From the NCBI RefSeq assembly GCF_002741105.1, contig NZ_NIQU01000005.1, forward strand, positions 353,604 to 417,603: DNA of 64,000 nucleotides. Reading direction: 5' to 3'. The translations under genes were made by a program, and so were the position numbers. Positions 1-8,705 of the stretch are shown here, one piece after another. Numbering within the stretch: the first letter of the stretch is position 1; each line of letters opens with the position of its first letter. This DNA comes from Pseudomonas sediminis. Lineage in GTDB: Bacteria > Pseudomonadota > Gammaproteobacteria > Pseudomonadales > Pseudomonadaceae. The notes under the pieces are model-generated. The model did not search any database, was not told the origin of the DNA, and worked only from the letters and a program-made list of their open reading frames with translations.

Positions 1-50
1 TGCGCGAAGGCTTCGCCATGCACATCGATTTCCGATTGGATCACGGGCAT
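1..50 (-). CDS. atuC: AtuC, geranyl-CoA carboxylase beta subunit (5' end only)
   Basis: Only the first 16 codons lie in the window (MPVIQSEIDVHGEAFA), read leftward off the edge. A clear Shine-Dalgarno (AGGAG) lies upstream of the ATG, which begins 4 bases after the atuB stop. The short N-terminus resembles carboxyltransferase beta subunits of acyl-CoA carboxylases. The identification rests mainly on position: in P. aeruginosa the order is atuR, atuA, atuB, atuC, and the three preceding genes match. The known role is the biotin-dependent carboxylation of geranyl-CoA in acyclic terpene (citronellol/geraniol) breakdown. Confidence 0.6.
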   Translation of the reverse strand, partial: MPVIQSEIDVHGEAFA

Positions 51-54
51 CGCC

Positions 55-924
55 TTACTCCTGATCTTTCAGTACGTCGGGCACGTAGGCCCGGTGGAAA
101 CCGTTGTAGGACTCGCTGTTTTTCGCCTTGCCCAACGTCCAGGCACGGGTGCCCTGGCTGGCGGCGCCATCGATGCGGATGGTGTTGCCGCTGATGAAAT
201 TGGCGCCCGGGCTGAGCAGGAAGACGATGGCCGCGGCCACCTCGGACTCGCTGCCGATGCGTTGCAACGGCACGTGATCCTTGAGGTTGCGGATCATGTT
301 CTTCATCGACTCGGGGTAGGTGTCCATGCCGCTGGAGGCGATCCAGCCCGGCGCTACGGCGTTGACCCGCACGCCGGCGTGGCCCCACTCGTAGGCGGCG
401 GTCTTGGTGAAGTTCTCCATGCCGGCCCGCGCTGCCCCCGAATGGCCCATGCCGGGCATGCCGCCCCACATGTCGGCGAGCATGTTGACGATGCTGCCGC
501 CGTGCTTGCTCATGCTCTGCAGGAAGACTTCCTTGGCTACCAGAAAGCCGCCCACCAGATTGGTGCGTACCACGGTCTCGAAGCCTTTCTGGTTGATGCC
601 GATCAGCGGCGCGGGGAACTGGCCGCCAGCATTGTTCACAAGCTGGTGGATGCGCCCGCGTTCCTTGACCACCGCGCCGACCATGGCCTTCACGGCTTCT
701 TCGTCACGGATGTCGCAGACCTGGAAGCTGGCGCTGCCGCTGTCCTCGAGAATCTCGGCGCAGGTCTTCTCCAGCTTTTCCTGCTTGCGCCCGACCAGCA
801 CCACATGGGCGCCCAGATGGGCCAGTTCGTGGGCCACGCAGCGGCCGATGCCGCTGCCACCACCGGTGACCAGGATGGTCTGTTCATTGAACAGGCCAGG
901 TTTGAATACGGAGTCGTAGCTCAT
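55..924 (-). CDS. atuB: AtuB, short-chain dehydrogenase/reductase of acyclic terpene utilisation
   Basis: A 289-residue SDR-fold oxidoreductase. The Rossmann motif TGGGSGIG lies at about residues 20-27, and VGRK after the second strand suggests NADP(H). The usual SDR Tyr-x3-Lys pair is absent: the equivalent region reads GHSGAARAG (about 160-168), as in the peroxisomal enoyl-/dienoyl-CoA reductase type of SDR, so it probably acts on a CoA thioester. It lies between atuA (41 bases upstream) and atuC on the same strand and is presumably one operon with them. Its exact step in citronellol/geraniol catabolism is not settled from sequence. Confidence 0.85.
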   Translation of the reverse strand: MSYDSVFKPGLFNEQTILVTGGGSGIGRCVAHELAHLGAHVVLVGRKQEKLEKTCAEILEDSGSASFQVCDIRDEEAVKAMVGAVVKERGRIHQLVNNAGGQFPAPLIGINQKGFETVVRTNLVGGFLVAKEVFLQSMSKHGGSIVNMLADMWGGMPGMGHSGAARAGMENFTKTAAYEWGHAGVRVNAVAPGWIASSGMDTYPESMKNMIRNLKDHVPLQRIGSESEVAAAIVFLLSPGANFISGNTIRIDGAASQGTRAWTLGKAKNSESYNGFHRAYVPDVLKDQE

Positions 925-964
925 TGTTCTTGTTGTCCTGAGTGATTGCGGTGCGCGTGGCGCG

Positions 965-2770
965 CTACGAGACGGTTGCAGTGTTCAGGCTGTCGGCCAG
1001 TGCCTTGGGCACCGGCACCGGGAATTCCAGCAGTTGCTGGGCGAACGCCTTGCCCTGCGGGTCGATGCGCAAGCTGGCGACGCCGCCGCCACCCAGCGCG
1101 TTTTCCAGCAGGAAGTTGAGGCTGTGGCTGCCCGGCAAGTACCAGCGGCTGACGCGGCCTTGCTCGGCGTCCAGGGTATGCGCCATCCAGTTGGCCACGG
1201 CTTCGGGCGTCAGTGCAGCGGCTATCCACGCCAGGTATTCGGGCTTTCTGGCCATCACGCCGATGTTGCTGTGGTTGCCCTTGTCGCCGGAGCGAGCCAC
1301 GGCTAGGCGGATCAGGGGGACGGCGGAGTCGGCTTCACCCAACGGTACGGGCAGGGCGGCTGGCGCACGAAGTTGGGCTGGGTTGAAGGCATCGATCTGG
1401 GGCAGGGCGACCGGCTGGCGCTCGCCGTCGATTTCGACGCTCAGGGCGCAGGCACTCTTGTCCACCAGGAAGCTGAACAGGCGGATCACCGGGTAGACGG
1501 TGGGGCGGCCACCGACGATGCCGGTCAGGCCCGGCGCCATGCCGGTGGCAGCCTGGGCGATCTCGCGGGAGAAGAGGATCAGCGCCTCTTTCTTGGCATG
1601 CCGTGCGGCGATCTTCACTACCACTTCGCGGCTGTATTTGCGGTGAGCATGGACGCCATAGGTGGCTTCGCTGCCGAGCAGCTCGACGCTGACTTCCTGG
1701 TAACGGCCCCAGCCGCGCTCGGCAAACATCTCTTCGGTCTTCTTGATGATCGCATCGCTGACCCGTTCGGCCTTGGCCACGGCATCGATACCGGCAAGCA
1801 GGAAGCTGGCGGTGCAGCGGAAACCGTCCGGGTGCGTGGCACTGACCTTGTACTGGTCGGTGGGCGGCAGGCCGCGTGCGCCCTGCAGCTGCACGCGGTT
1901 GTCGCCGACCTGGCTCAGCTCGACCTGGGTGAAGTCGCAGATCACGTCCGGCAGCAGATAAGCGCGCGGATCGCCGATCTCGTAGAGCATCTGTTCGCCA
2001 ACGGTAAAAGGCGTGACCAAGCCGCCGGAACCATCCGGCTTGGTCACGACGAAACGGCCATCGTCCTCGACTTCGACGATGGGGAAGCCGATGTGCTCGT
2101 AATCCGGCACGTCGCGCCAGTCGGTGAAGTTGCCGCCGGTGCACTGCGCGCCGCACTCGATGATGTGCCCGGCCAGTGCGGCCTGGGCCAGCTTGTCGTA
2201 GTCGCTCCAGGCCCAGCCGAACTCGTGCACCAGGGCGGCGCTGACCACCGCGCTGTCGACCACGCGGCCGGTGATGACGATGTCGGCGCCCTGCTGCAGC
2301 GCGGCGACGATGCCCGGTGCGCCCAGGTAGGCGTTGACCGAAACGCAGAAGGGCGGCAATGCGGCGCCAGTGAACATCTCGCGAGTACCGGCCTTGACCA
2401 ACTCGCCGAGCTTGGGTTGCAGGTTGTCGCCGTGCAGCACGGCGATCTTCAGGTTCACCCCGGCCTGCTCGCAGGCGGCGCTCAGGGCCGCAGCGCAGGC
2501 CATCGGGTTGACCCCGCCGGCATTACTGATGACGCGGGTTTGCTTCACCGCCAGCTCGCCCAGCAGCGGCGCGAGCACTTCGACGAAGTCACGGGCGTAG
2601 CCGTCGTCTGGCTTCTTCATGCGGGCGCCGGCCATGATCGACATGGTGATCTCGGCCAGGTAGTCGAACACCAGATAATCCAGTTCGGCGCCGCGAACCA
2701 GTTGAGCGGCAGCAGTGGAGGTGTCGCCCCAGAAAGCGGAGGCGCAGCCGATGCGTACGGTTTTGGTCAT
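965..2770 (-). CDS. atuA: AtuA, acyclic terpene utilisation protein (DUF1446 family)
   Basis: A 601-residue cytosolic protein starting [16 protein letters not shown], which is the family's characteristic N-terminus, with the segment [16 protein letters not shown] at about 31-46. AtuA/DUF1446 proteins are conserved in bacterial citronellol and geraniol degradation and often occur with acyl-CoA carboxylases. The N-terminal half is the family domain; the C-terminal part (about 480-600) corresponds to the smaller associated domain. I chose the ATG at 2770: a longer reading to 2923 would run through both operator palindromes and lacks family resemblance. It is the first gene of the atuABC unit, divergent from atuR. 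Confidence 0.88.
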   Translation of the reverse strand: MTKTVRIGCASAFWGDTSTAAAQLVRGAELDYLVFDYLAEITMSIMAGARMKKPDDGYARDFVEVLAPLLGELAVKQTRVISNAGGVNPMACAAALSAACEQAGVNLKIAVLHGDNLQPKLGELVKAGTREMFTGAALPPFCVSVNAYLGAPGIVAALQQGADIVITGRVVDSAVVSAALVHEFGWAWSDYDKLAQAALAGHIIECGAQCTGGNFTDWRDVPDYEHIGFPIVEVEDDGRFVVTKPDGSGGLVTPFTVGEQMLYEIGDPRAYLLPDVICDFTQVELSQVGDNRVQLQGARGLPPTDQYKVSATHPDGFRCTASFLLAGIDAVAKAERVSDAIIKKTEEMFAERGWGRYQEVSVELLGSEATYGVHAHRKYSREVVVKIAARHAKKEALILFSREIAQAATGMAPGLTGIVGGRPTVYPVIRLFSFLVDKSACALSVEIDGERQPVALPQIDAFNPAQLRAPAALPVPLGEADSAVPLIRLAVARSGDKGNHSNIGVMARKPEYLAWIAAALTPEAVANWMAHTLDAEQGRVSRWYLPGSHSLNFLLENALGGGGVASLRIDPQGKAFAQQLLEFPVPVPKALADSLNTATVS

Positions 2771-2812
2771 TGGAATTGGCCCGTCACACATTTGAGAAGG
2801 TGAGCCCACACT

Positions 2813-2831
2813 ACCAAGCAAGCGCTTGGTT
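2813..2831. promoter_or_regulatory. AtuR operator, site 1
   Basis: ACCAAGCAAGCGCTTGGTT in the atuA-atuR intergenic region, close to the atuA start. Bases 2813-2829 are the exact reverse complement of 2871-2887, so the two sites form a mirror-image pair. AtuR of P. aeruginosa is reported to bind two inverted-repeat sites between atuA and atuR, which fits this arrangement. Confidence 0.75.
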
Positions 2832-2870
2832 GAAAAGTGGCGAAAGACGACATTTCGGCCAAAAATGCGC

Positions 2871-2887
2871 CCAAGCGCTTGCTTGGT
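2871..2887. promoter_or_regulatory. AtuR operator, site 2
   Basis: CCAAGCGCTTGCTTGGT, exact reverse complement of bases 2813-2829. The sites are centred about 58 bases apart. Together they lie where they could block both the atuA and the atuR promoters. Confidence 0.75.
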
Positions 2888-2992
2888 CAGCTGGCGCCGC
2901 ATACATTTCATCAAGCAAGACAAGCACTTGCCGGCAGCATGAAGAATTAATCAGAACAATCGCCGAGCAGGGCAATCAGGGGAGAAGTCAGC

Positions 2993-3616
2993 GTGGACGA
3001 ACACAGAGCTCAGGCCGTGATGCAGGAGCTGGTCGATAGCGGCCAGGTGACCGATCCGGAGAGCGCCCGGGGCAAGCTGTTGCAGATGGCTGCCCACCTG
3101 TTCCGTAGCAAGGGTTACGAGCGCACCACGGTGCGTGATCTGGCCGCCGCCATTGGCATTCAGTCGGGCAGCATCTTTCACCACTTCAAGAGCAAGGACG
3201 AGATTCTGCGCTCGGTGATGGAGGAAACCATCGTCTACAACACTGCACTGATGCGCTCCGCGCTGGCAGAGGCGCAAGGCACGCGCGAGCGCTTGCTGGC
3301 GCTGATCCGCTGCGAGTTGCAATCGATCATGGGCGGTACCGGCGAGGCCATGGCCGTGCTGGTATACGAATGGCGTTCCCTGTCGAACGATGGCCAGGCG
3401 CAGGTGCTGGCCTTGCGTGATACCTACGAGCAGATCTGGCTGGCGGTGCTGGGCGAGGCTCGCGATGCCGGTTATTTCAAAGGTGATCCTTTTATTCAAC
3501 GGCGTTTTCTCACAGGAGCGCTGAGCTGGACCAACACCTGGTTCCGCTCGCAAGGGCCGATGAGCCTGAATCAACTGGCCGAGGAAGCGCTGTCATTGGT
3601 ATGTAAGGACGCCTGA
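2993..3616 (+). CDS. atuR: AtuR, TetR-family repressor of the atu genes
   Basis: A 207-residue TetR-family regulator. The helix-turn-helix is at about residues 44-63 (TVRDLAAAIGIQSGSIFHHF), followed by SKDEIL and a ligand-binding C-terminal domain. The start is GTG at 2993, preceded by GGGGAGAAG. Divergence from atuA across two paired palindromes is the arrangement described for AtuR in P. aeruginosa, where it represses the atu operon until terpene substrates or their CoA derivatives are present. A near-identical operator also occurs at 57147-57165. Confidence 0.87.
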   Translation: MDEHRAQAVMQELVDSGQVTDPESARGKLLQMAAHLFRSKGYERTTVRDLAAAIGIQSGSIFHHFKSKDEILRSVMEETIVYNTALMRSALAEAQGTRERLLALIRCELQSIMGGTGEAMAVLVYEWRSLSNDGQAQVLALRDTYEQIWLAVLGEARDAGYFKGDPFIQRRFLTGALSWTNTWFRSQGPMSLNQLAEEALSLVCKDA

Positions 3617-3711
3617 GCGATTTCGGCTAGGCTAGGAGCACCCGCCGGTTTTCGGCTCGAACACGGGCGCAGCGGTCTTCCCGCGTTGCGATCCGTGACG
3701 AGAGGTCGAGT

Positions 3712-4497
3712 TTGCGCGCATTAGCCTTTTGCCTGCTGTCCTGCCTGTTGCTGCTGCATGTGCCTGTCGCCGTTGCGGTCGAGGAGGTGCGTGTCGGCGG
3801 TTATCACTTCCCGCCTTACCTGGATAAACCTGACTCGCAGCACCCGCAAGGTCTGGTACCCGAGTTGCTGCAAGCGCTCAACGCGGTGCAGCAGCGGTAT
3901 CGCTTCGTCCTGGTGCCGACCTCTGCAACCCGCCGTTACCGCGACCTGGAGAGCGGCCGCTTCGATCTGATGTTTTTCGAGTCCAGCCGTTGGGGGTGGC
4001 AGGGCACTTCATACCTGGCCTTGGGTTTGGATATCGATGATGCGGAAGTTTATGTCGCTGCGGCTGAGCCGGGGCGCGGCCAGGAGTATTTCGAGGACCT
4101 TAGCGACAAGCGCATGGCGCTCTATAACGGCTATCACTACGGCTTCGCCGGGTTCGATGCCGACCCTGACTACCTTGCGCGCACCTTCAACGCGGTGCTG
4201 ACCTACTCCCACGACAGCAACGTGCGCATGCTGCTGGCGCGACGTGTCGATATAGCAGTGGTGACACGTTCATACTTGGAGCTGTTTCTGGAGCTACACC
4301 CGGAAATACTGCCTGAGCTTCTGGTATCCGAGCGCCTGGACCAGCTCTATCATCATCAGGTTCTGCTGCGGCCGAAGGGGGCTCTGAGCCCTGCAGAAGT
4401 GGCAGGATTGCTCAGTCAGTTACAAGCCAATGGCGAGCTATCCAGGCTACTTGGACGGTATCGTCTGACATTAGGCGGCAAAATGTCTGCGCAGTGA
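3712..4497 (+). CDS. Periplasmic solute-binding protein, transporter-substrate-binding family (copy 1)
   Basis: A 261-residue protein with an N-terminal signal peptide (hydrophobic stretch about residues 2-22, ending VAVA/VEEV). The mature part begins with VRVGGYHFPPYL, typical of family 3 (SBP_bac_3-like) periplasmic binding proteins, and contains LVPELLQAL and RYRDLESGRFDLMFF. The start is TTG at 3712, so initiation may be weak. It is followed 75 bases later by a diverged paralogue. No permease or ATPase gene is adjacent, so it may serve a distant transporter or act as a sensory binding protein. The ligand is unknown. Confidence 0.75.
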   Translation: MRALAFCLLSCLLLLHVPVAVAVEEVRVGGYHFPPYLDKPDSQHPQGLVPELLQALNAVQQRYRFVLVPTSATRRYRDLESGRFDLMFFESSRWGWQGTSYLALGLDIDDAEVYVAAAEPGRGQEYFEDLSDKRMALYNGYHYGFAGFDADPDYLARTFNAVLTYSHDSNVRMLLARRVDIAVVTRSYLELFLELHPEILPELLVSERLDQLYHHQVLLRPKGALSPAEVAGLLSQLQANGELSRLLGRYRLTLGGKMSAQ

Positions 4498-4572
4498 AAA
4501 TCCATCTAGTCGGTCAGGAGAGACTGGAGTAGGCTGCACCACACTAGAAGAAGGATTTTTTGGGGATTTGAC

Positions 4573-5391
4573 ATGCGGCATTCGCGGCGCTGGGTTCATG
4601 AGTGTTGGGTTGCCTTGGGTCTATTGTTTGCCAGTTCTCTCTACGCTGCCGAGGTCGTCAAGGTCGGCGGTGCGCACTTCCCTCCGTACGTCATCAAATC
4701 CAACCTGCAAGAGTCGAGCGGCCTATTGCCGCAACTGCTCGACGCGCTCAATCAAGAACAGGCTGAATACCATTTCACCATGCTGCCCACGGCCATTGTG
4801 CGTCGCTTTAGCGACCTGCAACGAGGGCGTATCGACATGGCGATTTTCGAGAACCCGCAGTGGGGTTGGCAGGACATCGACGCCGAGGCCGTAGACATGG
4901 GGCTGGAAGACGCCGAGTTATTCGTCGCCAGAGTGGAAGAGCGGCGCGGCCAGGAGTACTTCGAGCAGCTCGAAGGCAAACGTCTGGCGCTCTACCGCGG
5001 TTATCACTACGGCTTTGCCCAGTTCAACAGTGACCCGGAGTTTCTTACCCGCACCTTCAATGCCAATCTCGGTCACTCTCACGACAGCAACCTGCTGATG
5101 GTGGTGCGCGGGCGTGCGGATGTCGCGTTGGTGACCCGCTCCAACCTTTACGACTTCGTTGAGCGTAATCGCGAGCATGCGCGCAAGCTGCTGATCTCGG
5201 AGGGGGTCGATCAGGTCTACCGTCATCACGCGATGATCCGTCCCGGCGCCCCGATAAGCCCTGAGCGCTTCGCCGCCTTGCTCGAGCGGCTACGGGTAAA
5301 AGGCGAATTGCAGCGCATATTTTCGCCTTACCGTATAGCTGTCATGCCAGTCGTAGCGGATAGCTCAACAGCATTAGATGCAGCAGATTGA
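4573..5391 (+). CDS. Periplasmic solute-binding protein, transporter-substrate-binding family (copy 2)
   Basis: A 272-residue paralogue of the gene just upstream. Matching landmarks are VVKVGGAHFPPYV, GLLPQLLDAL, FSDLQRGRIDMAIF, GWQD and RGYHYGFAQF. A signal peptide covers about residues 1-26 (cleavage near YAA/EVV). The pair looks like a tandem duplication that has since diverged. The last 50 bases overlap, tail to tail, with the CPBP protease gene on the other strand. As with copy 1, no membrane transport component is encoded nearby. Confidence 0.77.
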   Translation: MRHSRRWVHECWVALGLLFASSLYAAEVVKVGGAHFPPYVIKSNLQESSGLLPQLLDALNQEQAEYHFTMLPTAIVRRFSDLQRGRIDMAIFENPQWGWQDIDAEAVDMGLEDAELFVARVEERRGQEYFEQLEGKRLALYRGYHYGFAQFNSDPEFLTRTFNANLGHSHDSNLLMVVRGRADVALVTRSNLYDFVERNREHARKLLISEGVDQVYRHHAMIRPGAPISPERFAALLERLRVKGELQRIFSPYRIAVMPVVADSSTALDAAD

Positions 5392-6100
5392 CTGCTGCGT
5401 GCAGGGCGATTGCCAAGCTAATGCGACCGCTGTAGTGAAAGGCCAGCCCATAACCCAGCCCTGCACAGGTCGCCACCACCGCAAATAGCGTGCTGAAGGG
5501 CAGGTGGGCTGCGCCGAAAAGACCCGCCGTCAACAGCAAACCAGGCCATATGCCCAGGCGCTTGATCAAGGCGTTTTGCAGCAGACCGCGAAAGAGCAAC
5601 TCTTCCGCCAGCACCGCTATGCCGAGATTGACCGCCAGCCACAGCAGCAGGCCCTGTGGCCATTTCGGTTGCCAGGCGACCAGGCCCAGCGCCATGGCCA
5701 GTAGCGGCACCAGCAGCAAGGTGGCGATGCACGCCAGCCAGGCATTTTTCAGCGAGTTCACGGGGCTGCGTGGTTGCCCTAGCCACCAGGCGAGCAGGGC
5801 GGTTCCCAGCAACAGTTTGTCCCAGGACAAGCGCAGCGCGTAGGGCGCGGCGTCCGGGCTGAGGAGGCGCGGTTGCCACAACTGCCAGGGGCGGAAACCG
5901 GGTATGAGATGCGCCGCCAGGGCGACTCCACCGAGCAGGATCAAAGGCAGCCATAGCCAGTTTGGCAGGCGCGGTTGTCCGGCCAGCAAGACGATAACGA
6001 ACACGCTGCCCAACAGCAGGCCGACGGGCTCGATGAAGCCCAGGCCAGCGCCCAGAGCGAGGGTAAGAGCGGGGAACAGCAGGCGCAGATGCAGAGGCAT
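5342..6100 (-). CDS. CPBP-family intramembrane metalloprotease
   Basis: A 252-residue polytopic membrane protein of the CPBP (CAAX protease and bacteriocin-processing) family. Diagnostic residues are the Glu-Glu pair E166-E167 with R171 (AEELLFRGLL) and H199 (FGAAHLPFS), which form the intramembrane metal-binding active site in the family. I start it at the ATG at 6100 because AGGAGAAGG lies directly upstream; the longer frame begins with a charged stretch without a ribosome site. The substrate is unknown. Its 3' end overlaps the convergent solute-binding gene by 50 bases. Confidence 0.82.
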   Translation of the reverse strand: MPLHLRLLFPALTLALGAGLGFIEPVGLLLGSVFVIVLLAGQPRLPNWLWLPLILLGGVALAAHLIPGFRPWQLWQPRLLSPDAAPYALRLSWDKLLLGTALLAWWLGQPRSPVNSLKNAWLACIATLLLVPLLAMALGLVAWQPKWPQGLLLWLAVNLGIAVLAEELLFRGLLQNALIKRLGIWPGLLLTAGLFGAAHLPFSTLFAVVATCAGLGYGLAFHYSGRISLAIALHAAVNLLHLMLLSYPLRLA

Positions 6101-6198
6101 GGCACCTTCTCCTGAGAAGGCGCGCAGTCTAGCAGGCAGTCGAAAAACCACCTCGGCTTTGGCTTCTTGCGCTGAGAGGGCGCGGAGAGTGGGGGCGC

Positions 6199-6372
6199 TT
6201 AGCGTTGACGCTCGCGTGCGTCCTTGGCCTCTTGCTCGACGGCGCGTTTACGCATGCGTTCGAGCTGGTCTTCGCTCAGACGCATCTTTTTGGCGCTGCT
6301 GCGCAGCACCAGCAAACTACCAATCACCGAGCCGAACACCAGGACCAGCAGCAGCCAGACGTACCAAGGCAT
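6199..6372 (-). CDS. Small membrane protein, DUF2897-like
   Basis: A 57-residue protein: MPWYVWLLLVLVFGSVIGS at the N-terminus is one transmembrane helix (about residues 4-24), followed by a charged, probably helical tail (KKMRLSEDQLERMRKRAVEQ). An AGG-type ribosome site lies just upstream of the ATG. The layout and composition resemble the DUF2897 family of small gammaproteobacterial membrane proteins, function unknown. It lies between eutC and the CPBP protease gene on the same strand. Confidence 0.72.
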   Translation of the reverse strand: MPWYVWLLLVLVFGSVIGSLLVLRSSAKKMRLSEDQLERMRKRAVEQEAKDARERQR

Positions 6373-6427
6373 GATGACTCCTCACAAGGGACTAGAGTCG
6401 TCACCATAACCCGCGGGCCGAGACTTG

Positions 6428-7195
6428 TCAGTCTGCCTGTACTGCGACTGCCTGCATGCTGCTGTCGTCCTTGAGCTTCACGCCGCTTAGTTGCAGGCGC
6501 AATGCCTGACGCGCCAGGTAGTCGAGCTTGTGTGCTGCCAGTTCGTAGGGCAGGCCTTCAGGTCGCACATTGGAGATACAGTTACGGGCGCTGTCCAGAC
6601 AGCCCACGCGCGGGGCGTAGGTCAGGTACAGGCCGAGGCTGTCCGGCGAGGTCAGCCCAGGGCGCTCACCGATCATGACGATCACCAGACGTGCGCGCAG
6701 GGCTTCACCGATGCCGTCGCCAATCGCCACGCGCCCCTGTTCGGCCAGCACCACCGGGGTGTTGGCCCAATCGGTATCAAAACGCTCGCGCAGGGCTTGC
6801 AACAGCGGCAGGGCATGGCGCTGGACGGCAACGGCCGACAAACCGTCGGCGAGGACGATGGCGATTTCAGGAGCCGGCAGTTCGTGCTGCAGTTGCACCT
6901 GGCAGTCGCCGTGCAAGTGGCGGCCGTGATCCGGGCGCAGCAGGTAGGTCTGCCGGTCTTCGGCGTTGCTGCGTACTTTCAAGGTGCGAAAGCCCGCCGC
7001 ATGCAACTGGTGCTTGAGTTCGCTGAAGTCCAGCGGACGATGCACCGCATCGCGCGCCTGGGCATGGGCCAGGCCGAACTTCAGCACCTCGCGGGTGGGT
7101 AGGCTGCAGCCGACGCGGCCGAGCGCGATACGGGCCGAGGTATGCGTGCGCAATTCGTCCCAGGGGTTGTGCTGGATCAAGTCGATCTGTTTCAT
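6428..7195 (-). CDS. eutC: Ethanolamine ammonia-lyase, light (small) subunit EutC
   Basis: A 255-residue small subunit of the adenosylcobalamin-dependent enzyme that splits ethanolamine into acetaldehyde and ammonia. Family landmarks include the N-terminal HTSARIALGR segment, FGLAHAQARDAVH, and VVLAEQGRVAIGDGIGEAL with MIGERPGLTSPDSLGLYLTY further on. Its ATG overlaps the eutB stop by one base (TGATG), so the two are translationally coupled. There are no eut shell-protein genes; the enzyme is presumably cytosolic, as in other pseudomonads. Confidence 0.95.
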   Translation of the reverse strand: MKQIDLIQHNPWDELRTHTSARIALGRVGCSLPTREVLKFGLAHAQARDAVHRPLDFSELKHQLHAAGFRTLKVRSNAEDRQTYLLRPDHGRHLHGDCQVQLQHELPAPEIAIVLADGLSAVAVQRHALPLLQALRERFDTDWANTPVVLAEQGRVAIGDGIGEALRARLVIVMIGERPGLTSPDSLGLYLTYAPRVGCLDSARNCISNVRPEGLPYELAAHKLDYLARQALRLQLSGVKLKDDSSMQAVAVQAD

Positions 7196-8589
7196 CAGGC
7201 CGCTCCGGAAATCTGTGGCAACTGCTTGAGCAGATGATGGCCGCTACCGATCTCACGCAGGCGGCCGCTGGGTTCGGTAATGGCCATGCGCGCCAGCCAG
7301 GCGTCGAATTCCGGCGCGCGTTTCAGGCCCAGCACATTGCGCAGGTAAAGCGCGTCGTGGAACGAGGTGCTCTGGTAGTTGAGCATGATGTCGTCGGCAC
7401 CCGGGATGCCCATGATGAAGTTGATACCGGCCGCACCAAGCAGGGTAAGCAGGCTGTCCATGTCGTCCTGATCGGCTTCTGCATGGTTGGTGTAGCAGAC
7501 GTCGCAGCCCATCGGCAGGCCAAGTAGCTTGGCGCAGAAATGGTCTTCCAGGCCCGCGCGGATGATCTGCTTGCCGTCGTAGAGGTATTCCGGGCCGATG
7601 AAGCCGACCACGGTATTGACCAGCAGTGGACGGAATTCACGAGCGACGGCATAGGCGCGGACCTCGCAGGTCTGCTGGTCGACGCCATGGTGGCCGCCGG
7701 CCGACAGCGCGCTGCCCTGACCGGTTTCGAAATACATGACGTTGTCGCCCAGGGTGCCGCGCCCGAGTGACAGCGCGGCCTCGTGGGCCTCGCGCAGGAT
7801 CGCCAGGGACACGCCAAAACCGGCGTTGGTGGCCTCGGTGCCGGCGATGGACTGAAACACCAGATCGATCGGCGCACCGGCCTCGATGGCTTGGATCTGT
7901 GTGGTGACGTGGGTCAGCACGCAGCTCTGCATGGGGATTTCGAAGTGCTGGCGCACCTCGTCCATCATCTGCCACAGGCGCATCAGTGTCGGCAGCGAAT
8001 CGCTGGCCGGGTTGATACCGACCGTGGCATCGCCGGAGCCATAGAGCAGACCGTCGAGCATGCTGGCAGCGATACCGCGCACATCGTCGGTAGGGTGGTT
8101 GGGTTGCAGGCGCACGGCCAGATGGCCGGGCAGGCCCAAGGTATTGCGAAAACGAGTGATCACCTGGCATTTGCGCGCTACCAGAATCAGATCCTGATTG
8201 CGCATCAGTTTGCTCACCGCGGCGACCATCTCTGGTGTCAGTCCAGCGGCCACTGCCGCCAGGCGCGCGCTGTCGGTTTTTTCCAGTAGCAGCCAGTCGC
8301 GCAGATCACCCACGGTCAGGTGGCTGATCGGGGCGAAGGCCGCGGCGTCATGGCGGTCGATGATCAGCCGGGTGACTTCGTCGTCTTCGTAAGGAATCAG
8401 CGCCTCGTCGAGGAAGCGCTTGAGCGGCACCTCAGCCAGTGCCAGCTTGGCCGCCATGCGTTCTTCGTAGGTAGCAGCAGCCAGCCCCGCCAGGTAGTCG
8501 CCGGAGCGCGCCGGGCTGGCCTTGGCCAGCAGCGTCTTGAGGTCGGCGAAGTGGTAGACCAGGCTGCCGATGGTGGTTTGATAAGGCAT
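7195..8589 (-). CDS. eutB: Ethanolamine ammonia-lyase, heavy (large) subunit EutB
   Basis: A 464-residue TIM-barrel catalytic subunit, matching the usual length for EutB. Typical segments are ANDDVRGIAA-like LQPNHPTDDVRGIAAS, YFETGQGSALSAGGHHGVDQQTCEVRAYA (given here in part), FIGPEYLYDG and MGCDVCYTNHAEADQDD. I use the ATG at 8589 (MPYQTTIGSLVYHF), which matches the family start; a longer frame to 8778 would run through the likely sigma-54 promoter. Expression is probably sigma-54 dependent (promoter at 8626-8640). Its product acts with EutC in ethanolamine use as a nitrogen and carbon source. Confidence 0.95.
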   Translation of the reverse strand: MPYQTTIGSLVYHFADLKTLLAKASPARSGDYLAGLAAATYEERMAAKLALAEVPLKRFLDEALIPYEDDEVTRLIIDRHDAAAFAPISHLTVGDLRDWLLLEKTDSARLAAVAAGLTPEMVAAVSKLMRNQDLILVARKCQVITRFRNTLGLPGHLAVRLQPNHPTDDVRGIAASMLDGLLYGSGDATVGINPASDSLPTLMRLWQMMDEVRQHFEIPMQSCVLTHVTTQIQAIEAGAPIDLVFQSIAGTEATNAGFGVSLAILREAHEAALSLGRGTLGDNVMYFETGQGSALSAGGHHGVDQQTCEVRAYAVAREFRPLLVNTVVGFIGPEYLYDGKQIIRAGLEDHFCAKLLGLPMGCDVCYTNHAEADQDDMDSLLTLLGAAGINFIMGIPGADDIMLNYQSTSFHDALYLRNVLGLKRAPEFDAWLARMAITEPSGRLREIGSGHHLLKQLPQISGAA

Positions 8590-8625
8590 GGCTGCAACCC
8601 ATTGCAGAGAGGATGTGCTTACCGT

Positions 8626-8640
8626 GCAGTGCTCATGCCA
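8626..8640 (-). promoter_or_regulatory. Sigma-54 (RpoN)-type promoter for eutBC
   Basis: Read on the minus strand the site is TGGCATGAGCACTGC, matching the -24/-12 consensus TGGCACG-N4-TTGC with the GG and GC dinucleotides at the required spacing and two mismatches. It lies 37 bases upstream of the eutB ATG. In P. aeruginosa ethanolamine catabolism is known to depend on sigma-54 and the activator EatR, which supports the call. Confidence 0.65.
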
Positions 8641-8705
8641 GAGGCCTGAGCGCTGACCATCCGCCGCCTGCACCTGGATGCCGGTCGGATCGGACGAATG
8701 AAAAA

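Noticed and set aside
1373..2803. Open frame of 476 codons opposite atuA
   Set aside because: Antisense of a conserved family member; no ribosome site and no domain.
2771..2923. Longer N-terminus for AtuA (start at 2923)
   Set aside because: It would translate through both operator palindromes and adds residues absent from the family start MTKTVRIG.
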